DNA of 30,521 bases from FEN-1297 sp046705645 (GTDB lineage: Bacteria > Bacteroidota > Ignavibacteria > Ignavibacteriales > Ignavibacteriaceae). Under the pieces are notes generated by a model that was not told the origin of the DNA, did not search any database, and saw only the letters and a list, made by a program, of their open reading frames with translations. Positions 8,396 to 16,229 of this stretch are shown piece by piece (positions within the stretch are counted from its first letter, which is position 1; the number at the start of each line of letters is the position of its first letter). The stretch lies in assembly GCA_046705645.1 (NCBI GenBank), contig JBJKQE010000206.1, positions 1 through 30,521 on the forward strand. The letters are read 5' to 3'. Made by a program: the position numbers and the translations under genes.

Positions 8396-9240
8396 TTGAC
8401 ACTCAATTAAAAAATATTATTGAAAATGCATTAAATGAAGATATTGGCAAAGGCGATATTACTACCTCGGCAATTATTACTAAAACTAAAAACGGTCTAG
8501 CTGAATTTCTTGTAAAGCAAAATGGAATTGCAGCAGGTCTCGATGTAATTGAAATTCTATACAATATTTTTGATCCGGAATTAAAATTTAAAAAAAATAA
8601 AAACGACGGGGCGAAGATATTAACCGGGCAGGTAATTGCAACTGTGGAAGGAAATATAGGTTCTATCTTAACAACTGAAAGGACAGCTTTAAATTTACTT
8701 CAAAGAATGAGCGGAATTGCAACATTTGCTAACGAATTTGCCGGTAAGATTAAGCATACAAAGGCAAAAATACTTGATACTAGAAAAACTGCACCGGGAC
8801 TTCGATACATTGATAAATTAGCCGTTAAAATCGGCGGCTGCGAAAATCATCGCCTGGGGCTTTATGATATGTTTTTAATTAAAGATAATCATATTGTTGC
8901 TGCAGGTTCAATAACCAAAGCCGTAGACGCTTGCAAGAAATTTAGAAAAACCAAAGGGAATAATTTTAAAATTGAAGTCGAAACAACAAACCTTGACCAA
9001 GTGGCGGAAACAATAAAATGCAATGTGGATTTCATAATGTTGGATAATTTTAACATCACTGAAATGGAAAAAGCTGTAAAGCTTATTGATGGGAAATGCA
9101 AAATTGAAGCTTCAGGAGGAATTGATTTAAATAATGTAAAACAAATAGCCGAAACGGGTGTTGATTTTATTTCTGTAGGAGCCATTACTCATAGTGTAAA
9201 GGCATTGGATATTTCGCTGGATATATTTATTCAAAAATAA
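8392..9240 (+). CDS. nadC: Nicotinate-nucleotide pyrophosphorylase (quinolinate phosphoribosyltransferase)
   Basis: This 282-residue protein is full-length NadC. It converts quinolinate and PRPP to nicotinate mononucleotide with release of CO2, in de novo NAD synthesis. Diagnostic stretches are NEDIGKGDITTSAI at the N terminus, TERTALNLLQRMSGIAT, DTRKTAPGLRYIDKLAVK, GGCENHRLGLYDMFLIKDNH, and near the end EASGGIDLNNV with the barrel phosphate-binding SVGAITHS. The basic residues that bind quinolinate and PRPP appear present. The ATG overlaps the thioesterase stop (ATGA) and has a strong AAGGAG at 8381-8386, which fixes the start. nadA and nadB are not in the window. Confidence 0.97.
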   Translation: MIDTQLKNIIENALNEDIGKGDITTSAIITKTKNGLAEFLVKQNGIAAGLDVIEILYNIFDPELKFKKNKNDGAKILTGQVIATVEGNIGSILTTERTALNLLQRMSGIATFANEFAGKIKHTKAKILDTRKTAPGLRYIDKLAVKIGGCENHRLGLYDMFLIKDNHIVAAGSITKAVDACKKFRKTKGNNFKIEVETTNLDQVAETIKCNVDFIMLDNFNITEMEKAVKLIDGKCKIEASGGIDLNNVKQIAETGVDFISVGAITHSVKALDISLDIFIQK

Positions 9241-9272
9241 CCTTCATTTAAGAAAGATGAATTTTAACTTAT

Positions 9273-10742
9273 ATGATGTTTGATAAATTAAAACAGCTTA
9301 CTAAAGATACGGCCATTTATGGAATAAGTACCATTGTTGGAAGATTTCTTACATTTCTGTTAGTTCCTTTTTACACGCACGTATTTACTACAAGAGACTT
9401 TGGAGTCTATGCAAATTTATATGTTTTTATTGGTGTTTTTAATGTGGTATTGATTTACGGAATGGATGCGGCGTTTCTTAAATTTGCATCGGCTCCTGTA
9501 ATCGGAGATGAAAAAGATAATTTCTCAACCCCTTTCATTTCTGTTTTCAGTGTTGCAATAGTTATAACAAGTATTTTATTACTATTTAAAGCTCCCATTT
9601 ATTGGATACTGGATGTTCCTTCCGATTTTTATTATTTAATGTACTTTGCCTGTTCGATACTTTTTTTTGATGCGCTATGTGTCCTTCCTTTTATTAAACT
9701 TCGTTTAGAACATAAAGCAAAAAAGTTTGCAACATTTAAGATGATTAATATTGTAGTAAATGTTTTTTTGAATTTGTTTTTAATTTTGAAACTGAAATGG
9801 GGTGTTGAAGCTGTATTTGTTAGTAATCTTGCAGCATCGACCATATCATTTTTATTACTTTTTCCTTCCATCTTAAAAAGCATAAGATTGAGAATTAATA
9901 AAACATTGCTTAAAAGGTTGTTAAAGTTCGGTTTGCCTTATTTCCCGGCCAGCTTTGCGGTCATGTTAATTCAAGGAATTGACAGGCCCATTCTAACCCA
10001 TTTAACCGATCTTAATACTTCCGGTTTGTACAGTGCAAATTATAAGCTTGGTATTTTTATGCTTTTATTTGTCAATATGTTCCAATATGCCTGGCAGCCG
10101 TTCTTTTTGCAGAACGCGGAAGAAAAAAATGCTAAAGAAATTTTTTCCAAAGTTTTAACATATTTTACTTTGGCAGCGAGTATAATTTTAGTAGTTCTTT
10201 CATTATTTATTTCGGATTTGGCAAAAATTCATATTTTAGGACGTTCTATTATAGGTAAAGAATATCTTAGCGGTTTGAATATAATTCCTATTATACTTTT
10301 TGCATACTTGTTTAACGGCTTATACCAGGTTTTTATTGCGGGCATTTATATAAAAGAAAAAAGTCTTTACGTTCCAATGATGACCGGATTAGGTGCGGCG
10401 GTAAATATTGTATTGTGTTTTGTTTTAATTCCGGTTCTAAATATTACCGGTGCGGCTTTGGCTACTCTGGCTGCATATATTGTTATGTCTTCCGGTTATT
10501 ATATTGTAACTCAAAAATTTTACCATATAGATTATGAATATGCAAAGGTCGGGAAAATATTTATTTCTATTGCAATTGTAGGAATAATATATTATGTGCA
10601 ATTATTTGGCGGATACATTTCATTGGTTAATAAATTTTTAATGCTTCTTTTGTTTTTTATGCTTCTTGGAATTTTTAATATCGGGAAAGAAGAAATTATT
10701 TTTTTAAGAAAAAGATTTTTAACTGCTAAATCTAAAAACTAA
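9273..10742 (+). CDS. Oligosaccharide flippase (Wzx/MATE-like polysaccharide transporter)
   Basis: This 489-residue protein is almost entirely hydrophobic, with about 12-14 predicted membrane helices and short charged loops, the profile of the MOP-superfamily exporters that flip lipid-linked oligosaccharides across the inner membrane. The N terminus DKLKQLTKDTAIYGISTIVG followed by a run of helices, and the mid-protein KFGLPYFPASFAVMLIQGID, match the family. Two ATG codons are adjacent at 9273 and 9276; either could be the start. It lies 33 bases after nadC, about 2.4 kb beyond the glycosyltransferase cluster. It may flip the glycan assembled by genes at 161-6897, but that is inference from proximity. 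Confidence 0.88.
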   Translation: MMFDKLKQLTKDTAIYGISTIVGRFLTFLLVPFYTHVFTTRDFGVYANLYVFIGVFNVVLIYGMDAAFLKFASAPVIGDEKDNFSTPFISVFSVAIVITSILLLFKAPIYWILDVPSDFYYLMYFACSILFFDALCVLPFIKLRLEHKAKKFATFKMINIVVNVFLNLFLILKLKWGVEAVFVSNLAASTISFLLLFPSILKSIRLRINKTLLKRLLKFGLPYFPASFAVMLIQGIDRPILTHLTDLNTSGLYSANYKLGIFMLLFVNMFQYAWQPFFLQNAEEKNAKEIFSKVLTYFTLAASIILVVLSLFISDLAKIHILGRSIIGKEYLSGLNIIPIILFAYLFNGLYQVFIAGIYIKEKSLYVPMMTGLGAAVNIVLCFVLIPVLNITGAALATLAAYIVMSSGYYIVTQKFYHIDYEYAKVGKIFISIAIVGIIYYVQLFGGYISLVNKFLMLLLFFMLLGIFNIGKEEIIFLRKRFLTAKSKN

Positions 10743-10759
10743 TAAAGTTAAAGAATTGA

Positions 10760-11218
10760 ATGACAGAACAAGTTCCAATAAAAATAAAAAGAATTAATAA
10801 CGAATTTAACGATATACCGCTGCCGTCATATTCAACTGAAGGCAGTTCGGGAATGGATATCAGGGCTGCTGTTAAAAGTGAATTGTTTATAGAACCGGGA
10901 CAGGTAGCTTTGGTACCGACAAACCTTTCTGTTGAAATCCCCGTCGGTTATGAAATTCAGGTTAGACCGCGAAGCGGTCTGGCCGCAAAATACGGTATCG
11001 GCGTGTTGAATTCTCCCGGAACAATCGATTCCGATTACCGCGGAGAAATTAAGATTATTTTAATAAACTTCAGCAAAGAAAGATTTAAAATTTCCCGCGG
11101 TGATAGAATTGCACAAATTGTAGTATCAAAAGTTTATATCGGCAATATTATAGAATCGGATGATTTGAATTCAAGTTCGAGAGGCTCCGGCGGATTTGGC
11201 CACTCCGGACAAAAATAA
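10760..11218 (+). CDS. dut: Deoxyuridine 5'-triphosphate nucleotidohydrolase (dUTPase)
   Basis: This 152-residue trimeric-type dUTPase hydrolyses dUTP to dUMP and pyrophosphate, keeping uracil out of DNA and supplying dUMP for thymidylate. All five family motifs are visible in order: SSGMDIRAA (1), RPRSGLAAKYG (2), NSPGTIDSDYRGEI containing the catalytic aspartate region (3), RGDRIAQIVV (4), and the glycine-rich RGSGGFGHSG at the C terminus (5), which closes over the substrate. In motif 5 a histidine occupies a position that is often Ser or Thr. It starts 18 bases after the flippase stop. The spacer before dnaE follows. Confidence 0.97.
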   Translation: MTEQVPIKIKRINNEFNDIPLPSYSTEGSSGMDIRAAVKSELFIEPGQVALVPTNLSVEIPVGYEIQVRPRSGLAAKYGIGVLNSPGTIDSDYRGEIKIILINFSKERFKISRGDRIAQIVVSKVYIGNIIESDDLNSSSRGSGGFGHSGQK

Positions 11219-11230
11219 TATTCACCCTTA

Positions 11231-11255
11231 AAATTATTATTAAAATTAATAATTT
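11231..11255. repeat. Inverted repeat between dut and dnaE (9-bp arms, 7-base loop)
   Basis: AAATTATTA (11231-11239) and TAATAATTT (11247-11255) are perfect reverse complements around TTAAAAT. It starts 13 bases after the dut stop. A T tract at 11271-11277 lies 15 bases beyond the stem, too far for a classical intrinsic terminator, and the stem contains no G-C pair. It may be a weak terminator or chance in AT-rich sequence. The rest of the 131-base spacer shows no clear promoter. Confidence 0.3.
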
Positions 11256-11349
11256 CAATTACACTAAAAATTTTTTTAAACTTCAATCACTCTTTAAAAT
11301 CTTTTCTAAAGAAACATTTTGTTCTTGATCTAATTTAGGAATTTTTTTC

Positions 11350-14300
11350 ATGTCGGATTTCATTCACTTACATAATCACACACATTACAGTTTACAAGAC
11401 GGGGCCTGTACAGTTGACAGTCTTGTTCATGCGGCAAAAAAGAATAATATGAAGTCGGTTGCTTTGACCGATCACGGAGTAATGTATGGGATTGCAGAAT
11501 TTTATAAGAAAGCAAAAAAAGAAGGAATTAAACCGATTGTAGGAATGGAAGCTTATATTGTTTCTGAAGGAAGCAGGTTTGATAAAGGAAAAGGCGAGGA
11601 AGGCAACGGCAGAAAAAGGTCAAAGCATTATAACCATTTGATCTTGTTGGCAAAAAATAAACAAGGATATAAAAATCTTTCAAAACTCTCAACGCTGGGT
11701 CACACTGAAGGTTTCTACTATAAACCGCGGATAGATTTAGAACTTTTAAGAAAATATCGTGAAGGATTAGTTTGTACGTCAGCCTGTGCCGGCGGAATAA
11801 TATCGCCTCATCTAATTAATAATAATTATGATAAAGCTAAAGAAATAGCTAAAATCTACAAGGATATATTTGAAGAAGATTTTTATCTGGAAATTCAAGA
11901 TCACAATATGGATGTTGAGAAAGCTGTGCTTCAAGGAATGCCGAAACTTTCTAAAGAATTGGGAATAAAATTAGTAGCTACAAACGATTGTCATTATATT
12001 GAACCGGATCACGCAATACCTCACAATATCTTGCTGCTTTTATCTGATAAAAACGGAGCAGATTACAGGCAGTTAAGATATGGTACAGACCAGGTCTATT
12101 TTAAATCTTCGGATGAAATGATTAAGCTCTTTAAAGGTTATAAAGGAGCTGTTGAAAATACACTTGAAATAGATTCTAAAATAGATCTTAATTTAGATTT
12201 TGAAGGTCATCTTTTCCCTATTTTTCCTATACCGGAAGATTCTCCTGCAAAAACTTTGGAAGAATATTTTGAATTGCTGGCAGTTGAAGGTCTTCATAAT
12301 AAAATAAAAGATATCACATCTGAAATTGAAGAGCGTTTCAACTATGAAATTGATACAATTAAAAAAATGGGTTTTGCCGGTTATTTTCTTATCGTCCAGG
12401 ATTTTATTAATTCATCCAGGAAAATGAATATTCCTGTTGGGCCTGGCAGAGGCAGTGCCGCCGGCAGTTTGGTTGCTTTTGCTTTGGGGATAACCAATAT
12501 AAATCCTTTAAAATATAATCTCCTTTTTGAACGATTCCTTAATCCCGCAAGAAAATCAATGCCTGATATTGATGTTGACTTTGCAGATGATAAAAGAGGC
12601 GAAGTTATAGATTATGTACGTCAAAAATATGGAAATGAATGCGTAAGCCAGATTATTACATTTAACAGGCTTTCTTCAAAAGCAGTTATAAGAGACGTTG
12701 CGCGTGTGTTAAAGATTCCAATCCCGACTGTTAATAAAATTACGAAATTTATTCCTTCAAAATTCGGGAAAGTATTTACCATTGATCAGGCGATAAGTGA
12801 AGTTCCGGAATTAAGATGGCTTCAAAATCCTAAAGAACCTGAGATTCAGAATCTCATAAAGTATGCTAAAGTACTCGAAGGTATGAATCGTAATTCATCG
12901 AAACATGCTGCTGGTGTTGTAATTACTCCCGATGATGTCAGCAATTATGTCCCGTTGGCGAGTGCTGTTGCTCAAACAGATATCGTTACTCAATTCAATA
13001 TGAAGGAAATTGAAAATGCCGGACTACTCAAGATGGATTTTCTTGGTCTTCGTACATTGACTATTATTCGCGATGCATTAGATTTAATCAAAAAAAATCA
13101 CGATATGGATGTTGATATTGATAATGTCCCTCTTGATGATGAAAAAACTTTTCAGCTTTTTTCAAAAGGCCAAACGACTGGCGTGTTCCAGTTTGAATCC
13201 GGCCCAATGAGAGAGTATTTAAAAAAACTGAAACCAACCAGTTTAAGTGATCTTTCTGCAATGAATGCATTGTATCGGCCGGGACCAATGGAATTTATTG
13301 ATGATTTTATTGATAGAAAATTCGGCGTCAAATCAGTTGAATATCTTCATCCAATTCTTGAGCCCATTCTTAAAGAAACTTACGGTATTATAGTATATCA
13401 GGAACAAGTTATCCAGATTGCAAATAAAGTCGGCGGTATGAGTTTAGCTGAAGCGGATATTTTACGCAGAGCAATGGGTAAAAAAGATCTAGCCGCCATG
13501 GCCGAACAAAAAGAAAAATTTATTGACGGCGCAGTTAAAAATAATATTTCAAAAAAAATTGCAGCGGAAATTTTTGATGCAATTGATAAGTTTGCAAATT
13601 ACGGCTTTAATAAAAGCCATTCGGTCGCATACAGTTTTGTGGCATATCAAACTGCCTATCTTAAAGCTTATTATACTGCCGAGTTTTTAGCAGCAAACTT
13701 GACAAATGAATTCGGTAATACAAATAAAGTAACAAATTTTCTTGAAGACTGCAGGAAACTTAAAATTGAAGTCCTTCCCCCTAACGTTAATAGTCCGTCG
13801 GTTTATTTTGATGTTGAAAAAGGAAAAATTAGATTCGGAATGTCGGCAATCAAAAATGTAGGTATATCTGCTGTGGAAGAAATTATTTCTGCTAGAAATA
13901 CTCTTGACAGAAATTTTACAAGTATTTTTGATTTTTGTTCAAATGTTGATACAAGAATAGTTAATAAAAGATCGCTTGAAGGTTTGGTATTAGCCGGAGC
14001 CTTTGATTCAATAACGAATAATAGAGCGCAAATGTTTGAAGCTGTTGAAGTTGCATTGGAATTCGGACACAAGGCCCGCAATTCAACGTTAGTAGCTGAA
14101 AATAGTTTATTCGGAGGAATTGAAGAAGAATTTAAAATTTCAGAACCTGAATTACCTGACATTAAACCATGGTCTTATGAAGAAAGGCTGGCAAAGGAAA
14201 GGGAGGTTACGGGATTTTATATTACAGGTCATCCGTTAAATAAATTTGAAGTTGAATACAAAAATTTTGCGACTATCCATTTAGGTGAAACGGAAGAACT

Positions 14301-14814
14301 TGAAGAAACAGATGACTTGGTTAAAGCTTGTTGTGTTATTACTTCTCTCAAAACCAAGATCGATAAATCTGAAAGGACGATGGCATTTTTAACTTTAGAC
14401 GATTTTTCCGGATCTTGTGAAGCACTTATGTTTTCTAAAATATACGAAAAGCGCGGGCAGTTTCTTAAGGAAGAAAAATGTGTATTCATATTAGGCCGTC
14501 CGGAAAGCAGCGGTGATGCAATAAAACTGCACATAGAAGATATTTTTCCTCTTGAAGAAGCCAGAGAAAAATTTATTCAGAGTATTAGGATCATATTTAA
14601 TAAAGATAAATATCAGGTTGAAAAAATTTCCGAATTAAAAAATATTCTATGGCAATACAAAGGAAATATACCATTGTACTTGAAAATTGAAGGAAATGAT
14701 TATTATCCACGACTATTTTTCTTAAAAGACTATCTCATTAATCCTTGTAATGAATTTGTAAATTCCGTAGTTAATTTATTCGGCGAGGATTCAATTTCTA
14801 TTATTAAAAAATAG
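11350..14814 (+). CDS. dnaE: DNA polymerase III subunit alpha (DnaE1 type)
   Basis: This 1154-residue protein is a full-length replicative polymerase of the DnaE class. It begins with a PHP domain (residues 1 to about 220) that keeps probable metal ligands His8, His10, Asp41, His42, Glu67, His96, His185, Asp213 and His215. The palm follows, with PDIDVDFAD at 405-413 and MDFLGLR (Asp563) giving the catalytic aspartates. GPGRGSAAGSLVAFALG and RNSSKHAAGVV are conserved finger and palm blocks. The helix-hairpin-helix and beta-binding region comes next, and then an OB domain near residues 1000-1075. It elongates both strands at the replication fork with the beta clamp. The ATG follows a T-rich leader without a Shine-Dalgarno sequence. 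Confidence 0.97.
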   Translation: MSDFIHLHNHTHYSLQDGACTVDSLVHAAKKNNMKSVALTDHGVMYGIAEFYKKAKKEGIKPIVGMEAYIVSEGSRFDKGKGEEGNGRKRSKHYNHLILLAKNKQGYKNLSKLSTLGHTEGFYYKPRIDLELLRKYREGLVCTSACAGGIISPHLINNNYDKAKEIAKIYKDIFEEDFYLEIQDHNMDVEKAVLQGMPKLSKELGIKLVATNDCHYIEPDHAIPHNILLLLSDKNGADYRQLRYGTDQVYFKSSDEMIKLFKGYKGAVENTLEIDSKIDLNLDFEGHLFPIFPIPEDSPAKTLEEYFELLAVEGLHNKIKDITSEIEERFNYEIDTIKKMGFAGYFLIVQDFINSSRKMNIPVGPGRGSAAGSLVAFALGITNINPLKYNLLFERFLNPARKSMPDIDVDFADDKRGEVIDYVRQKYGNECVSQIITFNRLSSKAVIRDVARVLKIPIPTVNKITKFIPSKFGKVFTIDQAISEVPELRWLQNPKEPEIQNLIKYAKVLEGMNRNSSKHAAGVVITPDDVSNYVPLASAVAQTDIVTQFNMKEIENAGLLKMDFLGLRTLTIIRDALDLIKKNHDMDVDIDNVPLDDEKTFQLFSKGQTTGVFQFESGPMREYLKKLKPTSLSDLSAMNALYRPGPMEFIDDFIDRKFGVKSVEYLHPILEPILKETYGIIVYQEQVIQIANKVGGMSLAEADILRRAMGKKDLAAMAEQKEKFIDGAVKNNISKKIAAEIFDAIDKFANYGFNKSHSVAYSFVAYQTAYLKAYYTAEFLAANLTNEFGNTNKVTNFLEDCRKLKIEVLPPNVNSPSVYFDVEKGKIRFGMSAIKNVGISAVEEIISARNTLDRNFTSIFDFCSNVDTRIVNKRSLEGLVLAGAFDSITNNRAQMFEAVEVALEFGHKARNSTLVAENSLFGGIEEEFKISEPELPDIKPWSYEERLAKEREVTGFYITGHPLNKFEVEYKNFATIHLGETEELEETDDLVKACCVITSLKTKIDKSERTMAFLTLDDFSGSCEALMFSKIYEKRGQFLKEEKCVFILGRPESSGDAIKLHIEDIFPLEEAREKFIQSIRIIFNKDKYQVEKISELKNILWQYKGNIPLYLKIEGNDYYPRLFFLKDYLINPCNEFVNSVVNLFGEDSISIIKK

Positions 14815-14864
14815 ATGTGAATATAATTCCCGGCAAATTTCAATATAAACTTAAATTATTCATA

Positions 14865-14893
14865 TTGATTTTATTCACAAATAATTTTATACT
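14865..14893 (+). promoter_or_regulatory. Candidate sigma70-type promoter for the reductase-trxA-serA block
   Basis: TTGATT (14865-14870) and TATACT (14888-14893) are separated by exactly 17 bases, matching the housekeeping sigma consensus at four of six and five of six positions. It sits in the 180-base gap after dnaE, the largest in the window, and would give a leader of about 95 bases before the ATG at 14995. No alternative promoter of similar quality is visible in this gap. In AT-rich DNA such matches arise by chance, so this is moderate evidence only. Confidence 0.4.
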
Positions 14894-14994
14894 TTTATTA
14901 TTCATCTCAATCATAACAATGTTAAGTTGTTTAGCAAGATTCAATTTCGTAATTTTCAACCCAATTTTTTAATGAGCTAAAGGATAACTATAAG

Positions 14995-15840
14995 ATGAAC
15001 AGGGAAGAAAATAAAAAATTTTGGGCACTTATTCTCGGAGCTTCCTCCGGATTTGGAGCTGCTTCGGCAGTAAAGTTGGCCGAAGACGGATATAATATTT
15101 TCGGGATTCATCTTGATCGTCAGGCTACAATGCCTAATGTCGAAAACATTAAAAAACAAATAGAATCTTACGGATCTAAATGCTTATTCTTTAATGTTAA
15201 TGCTGCTGATGCCGTAAAAAGAGGCGAAATAATTGCCGAAATAAAATCTATGGCGCGTGGATCAGCAATTATAAAAGTTCTTATTCATTCGCTCGCTTTT
15301 GGGTCATTAAAATCATTTGTTTCCACTAACAAAAGTGAGTCAATAACAAAAGCGCAAATGGAAATGACTCTGGATGTAATGGCTCACTCTTTGGTATATT
15401 GGGTTCAAGATCTTGTTCTTGACGGATTATTTGCAAAAAAGGGCAGAATTTTTGCAATGACAAGTTCCGGTGGTCATTCTGCAATTCCATTTTACGGAGC
15501 AGTTTCTGCTGCTAAAGCAGCTCTTGAATCTCATATCCGTCAATTATCAACCGAATTGGGCGAAATGGAAATAGCAGCTAATGCAATTATGGCAGGTGTT
15601 ACCGATACTCCTGCATTAAGAAAGATTCCGGGAAATATACCGATGATTGAAGTAGCTAAAAGAAAAAATCCGAGAAATAGATTAACTTCCCCTGAAGATG
15701 TAGCTAAAGTAATTTCTTTGCTTTGCCGGGACGGCGGTGAATGGATATCAGGCGGAATAATTCATGCGGACGGTGGAGAAGATGTTATAAGCTTTGTAGG
15801 TCAAGGGGAATCTGAAGACAAAACTATCATTAATATTTAA
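14995..15840 (+). CDS. SDR-family enoyl-[acyl-carrier-protein] reductase-like protein (FabL/FabI-like)
   Basis: This 281-residue short-chain dehydrogenase has a Rossmann glycine motif GASSGFG (residues 15-21), HSLAFG at 98-103 (compare HSIAFA in FabI), and a catalytic Tyr167 and Lys174 separated by six residues. Tyr-x6-Lys is the hallmark of enoyl-ACP reductases; ordinary SDRs have Tyr-x3-Lys. The classical GxxxGxG nucleotide motif is closer to FabL than to FabI. The C-terminal SGGIIHADGGED is the usual SDR tail. It probably reduces trans-2-enoyl-ACP with NAD(P)H, the last step of each fatty acid elongation cycle; a role in another enoyl reduction is possible. AAAGGA at 14979-14984 precedes the start. 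Confidence 0.75.
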   Translation: MNREENKKFWALILGASSGFGAASAVKLAEDGYNIFGIHLDRQATMPNVENIKKQIESYGSKCLFFNVNAADAVKRGEIIAEIKSMARGSAIIKVLIHSLAFGSLKSFVSTNKSESITKAQMEMTLDVMAHSLVYWVQDLVLDGLFAKKGRIFAMTSSGGHSAIPFYGAVSAAKAALESHIRQLSTELGEMEIAANAIMAGVTDTPALRKIPGNIPMIEVAKRKNPRNRLTSPEDVAKVISLLCRDGGEWISGGIIHADGGEDVISFVGQGESEDKTIINI

Positions 15841-15853
15841 TAAAGGGAATGAA

Positions 15854-16174
15854 ATGAAACCTATTACACTATCAGACGATAATTTTGATACTGAAGTAAT
15901 TAAATCAGATAAACCGGTATTAATAGATTTTTGGGCAGTTTGGTGCGGCCCTTGCAGAATGATTGCTCCTATTGTTGAAGAATTAGCATCCGAATATGAT
16001 GGGAAAATTAAAGTTGGAAAGTTGGATGTAGATGAGAATCAACAAACTTCTATAAAATTCGGCGTAAGAAGTATACCTACTTTATTAATTTTTAAAGACG
16101 GCAAATTGCGAGAAACAATAATCGGGGCAGTGCCGAAAAATCATATTGTTCAAAAACTAAATGCAGTTATTTAA
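15854..16174 (+). CDS. trxA: Thioredoxin
   Basis: This 106-residue protein is a standard single-domain thioredoxin. The redox-active WCGPC motif is at residues 30-34 in FWAVWCGPCRM, the conserved cis-proline lies in GVRSIPTLLIF, and KLDVDENQ matches the family core. It has no signal peptide, so it acts in the cytoplasm as a dithiol reductant for enzymes such as ribonucleotide reductase, recycled by thioredoxin reductase. The start is supported by AAAGGGA at 15842-15848, and it begins 13 bases after the reductase gene, so the two are probably cotranscribed. Confidence 0.97.
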   Translation: MKPITLSDDNFDTEVIKSDKPVLIDFWAVWCGPCRMIAPIVEELASEYDGKIKVGKLDVDENQQTSIKFGVRSIPTLLIFKDGKLRETIIGAVPKNHIVQKLNAVI

Positions 16175-16229
16175 GGCTTTATTCTTTAATTATTAATATT
16201 TGTCCTCTTATTTAAATCATTGGAGTTAA

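Noticed and set aside
13803..14162. 119-codon minus-strand open frame within dnaE
   Set aside because: Fully inside the conserved dnaE reading frame, with no start signal or domain.
14919..14972. 17-codon open frame between the candidate promoter and the reductase gene, resembling a leader peptide
   Set aside because: It has no ribosome binding site, no codon run that suggests attenuation, and short frames like this occur by chance.
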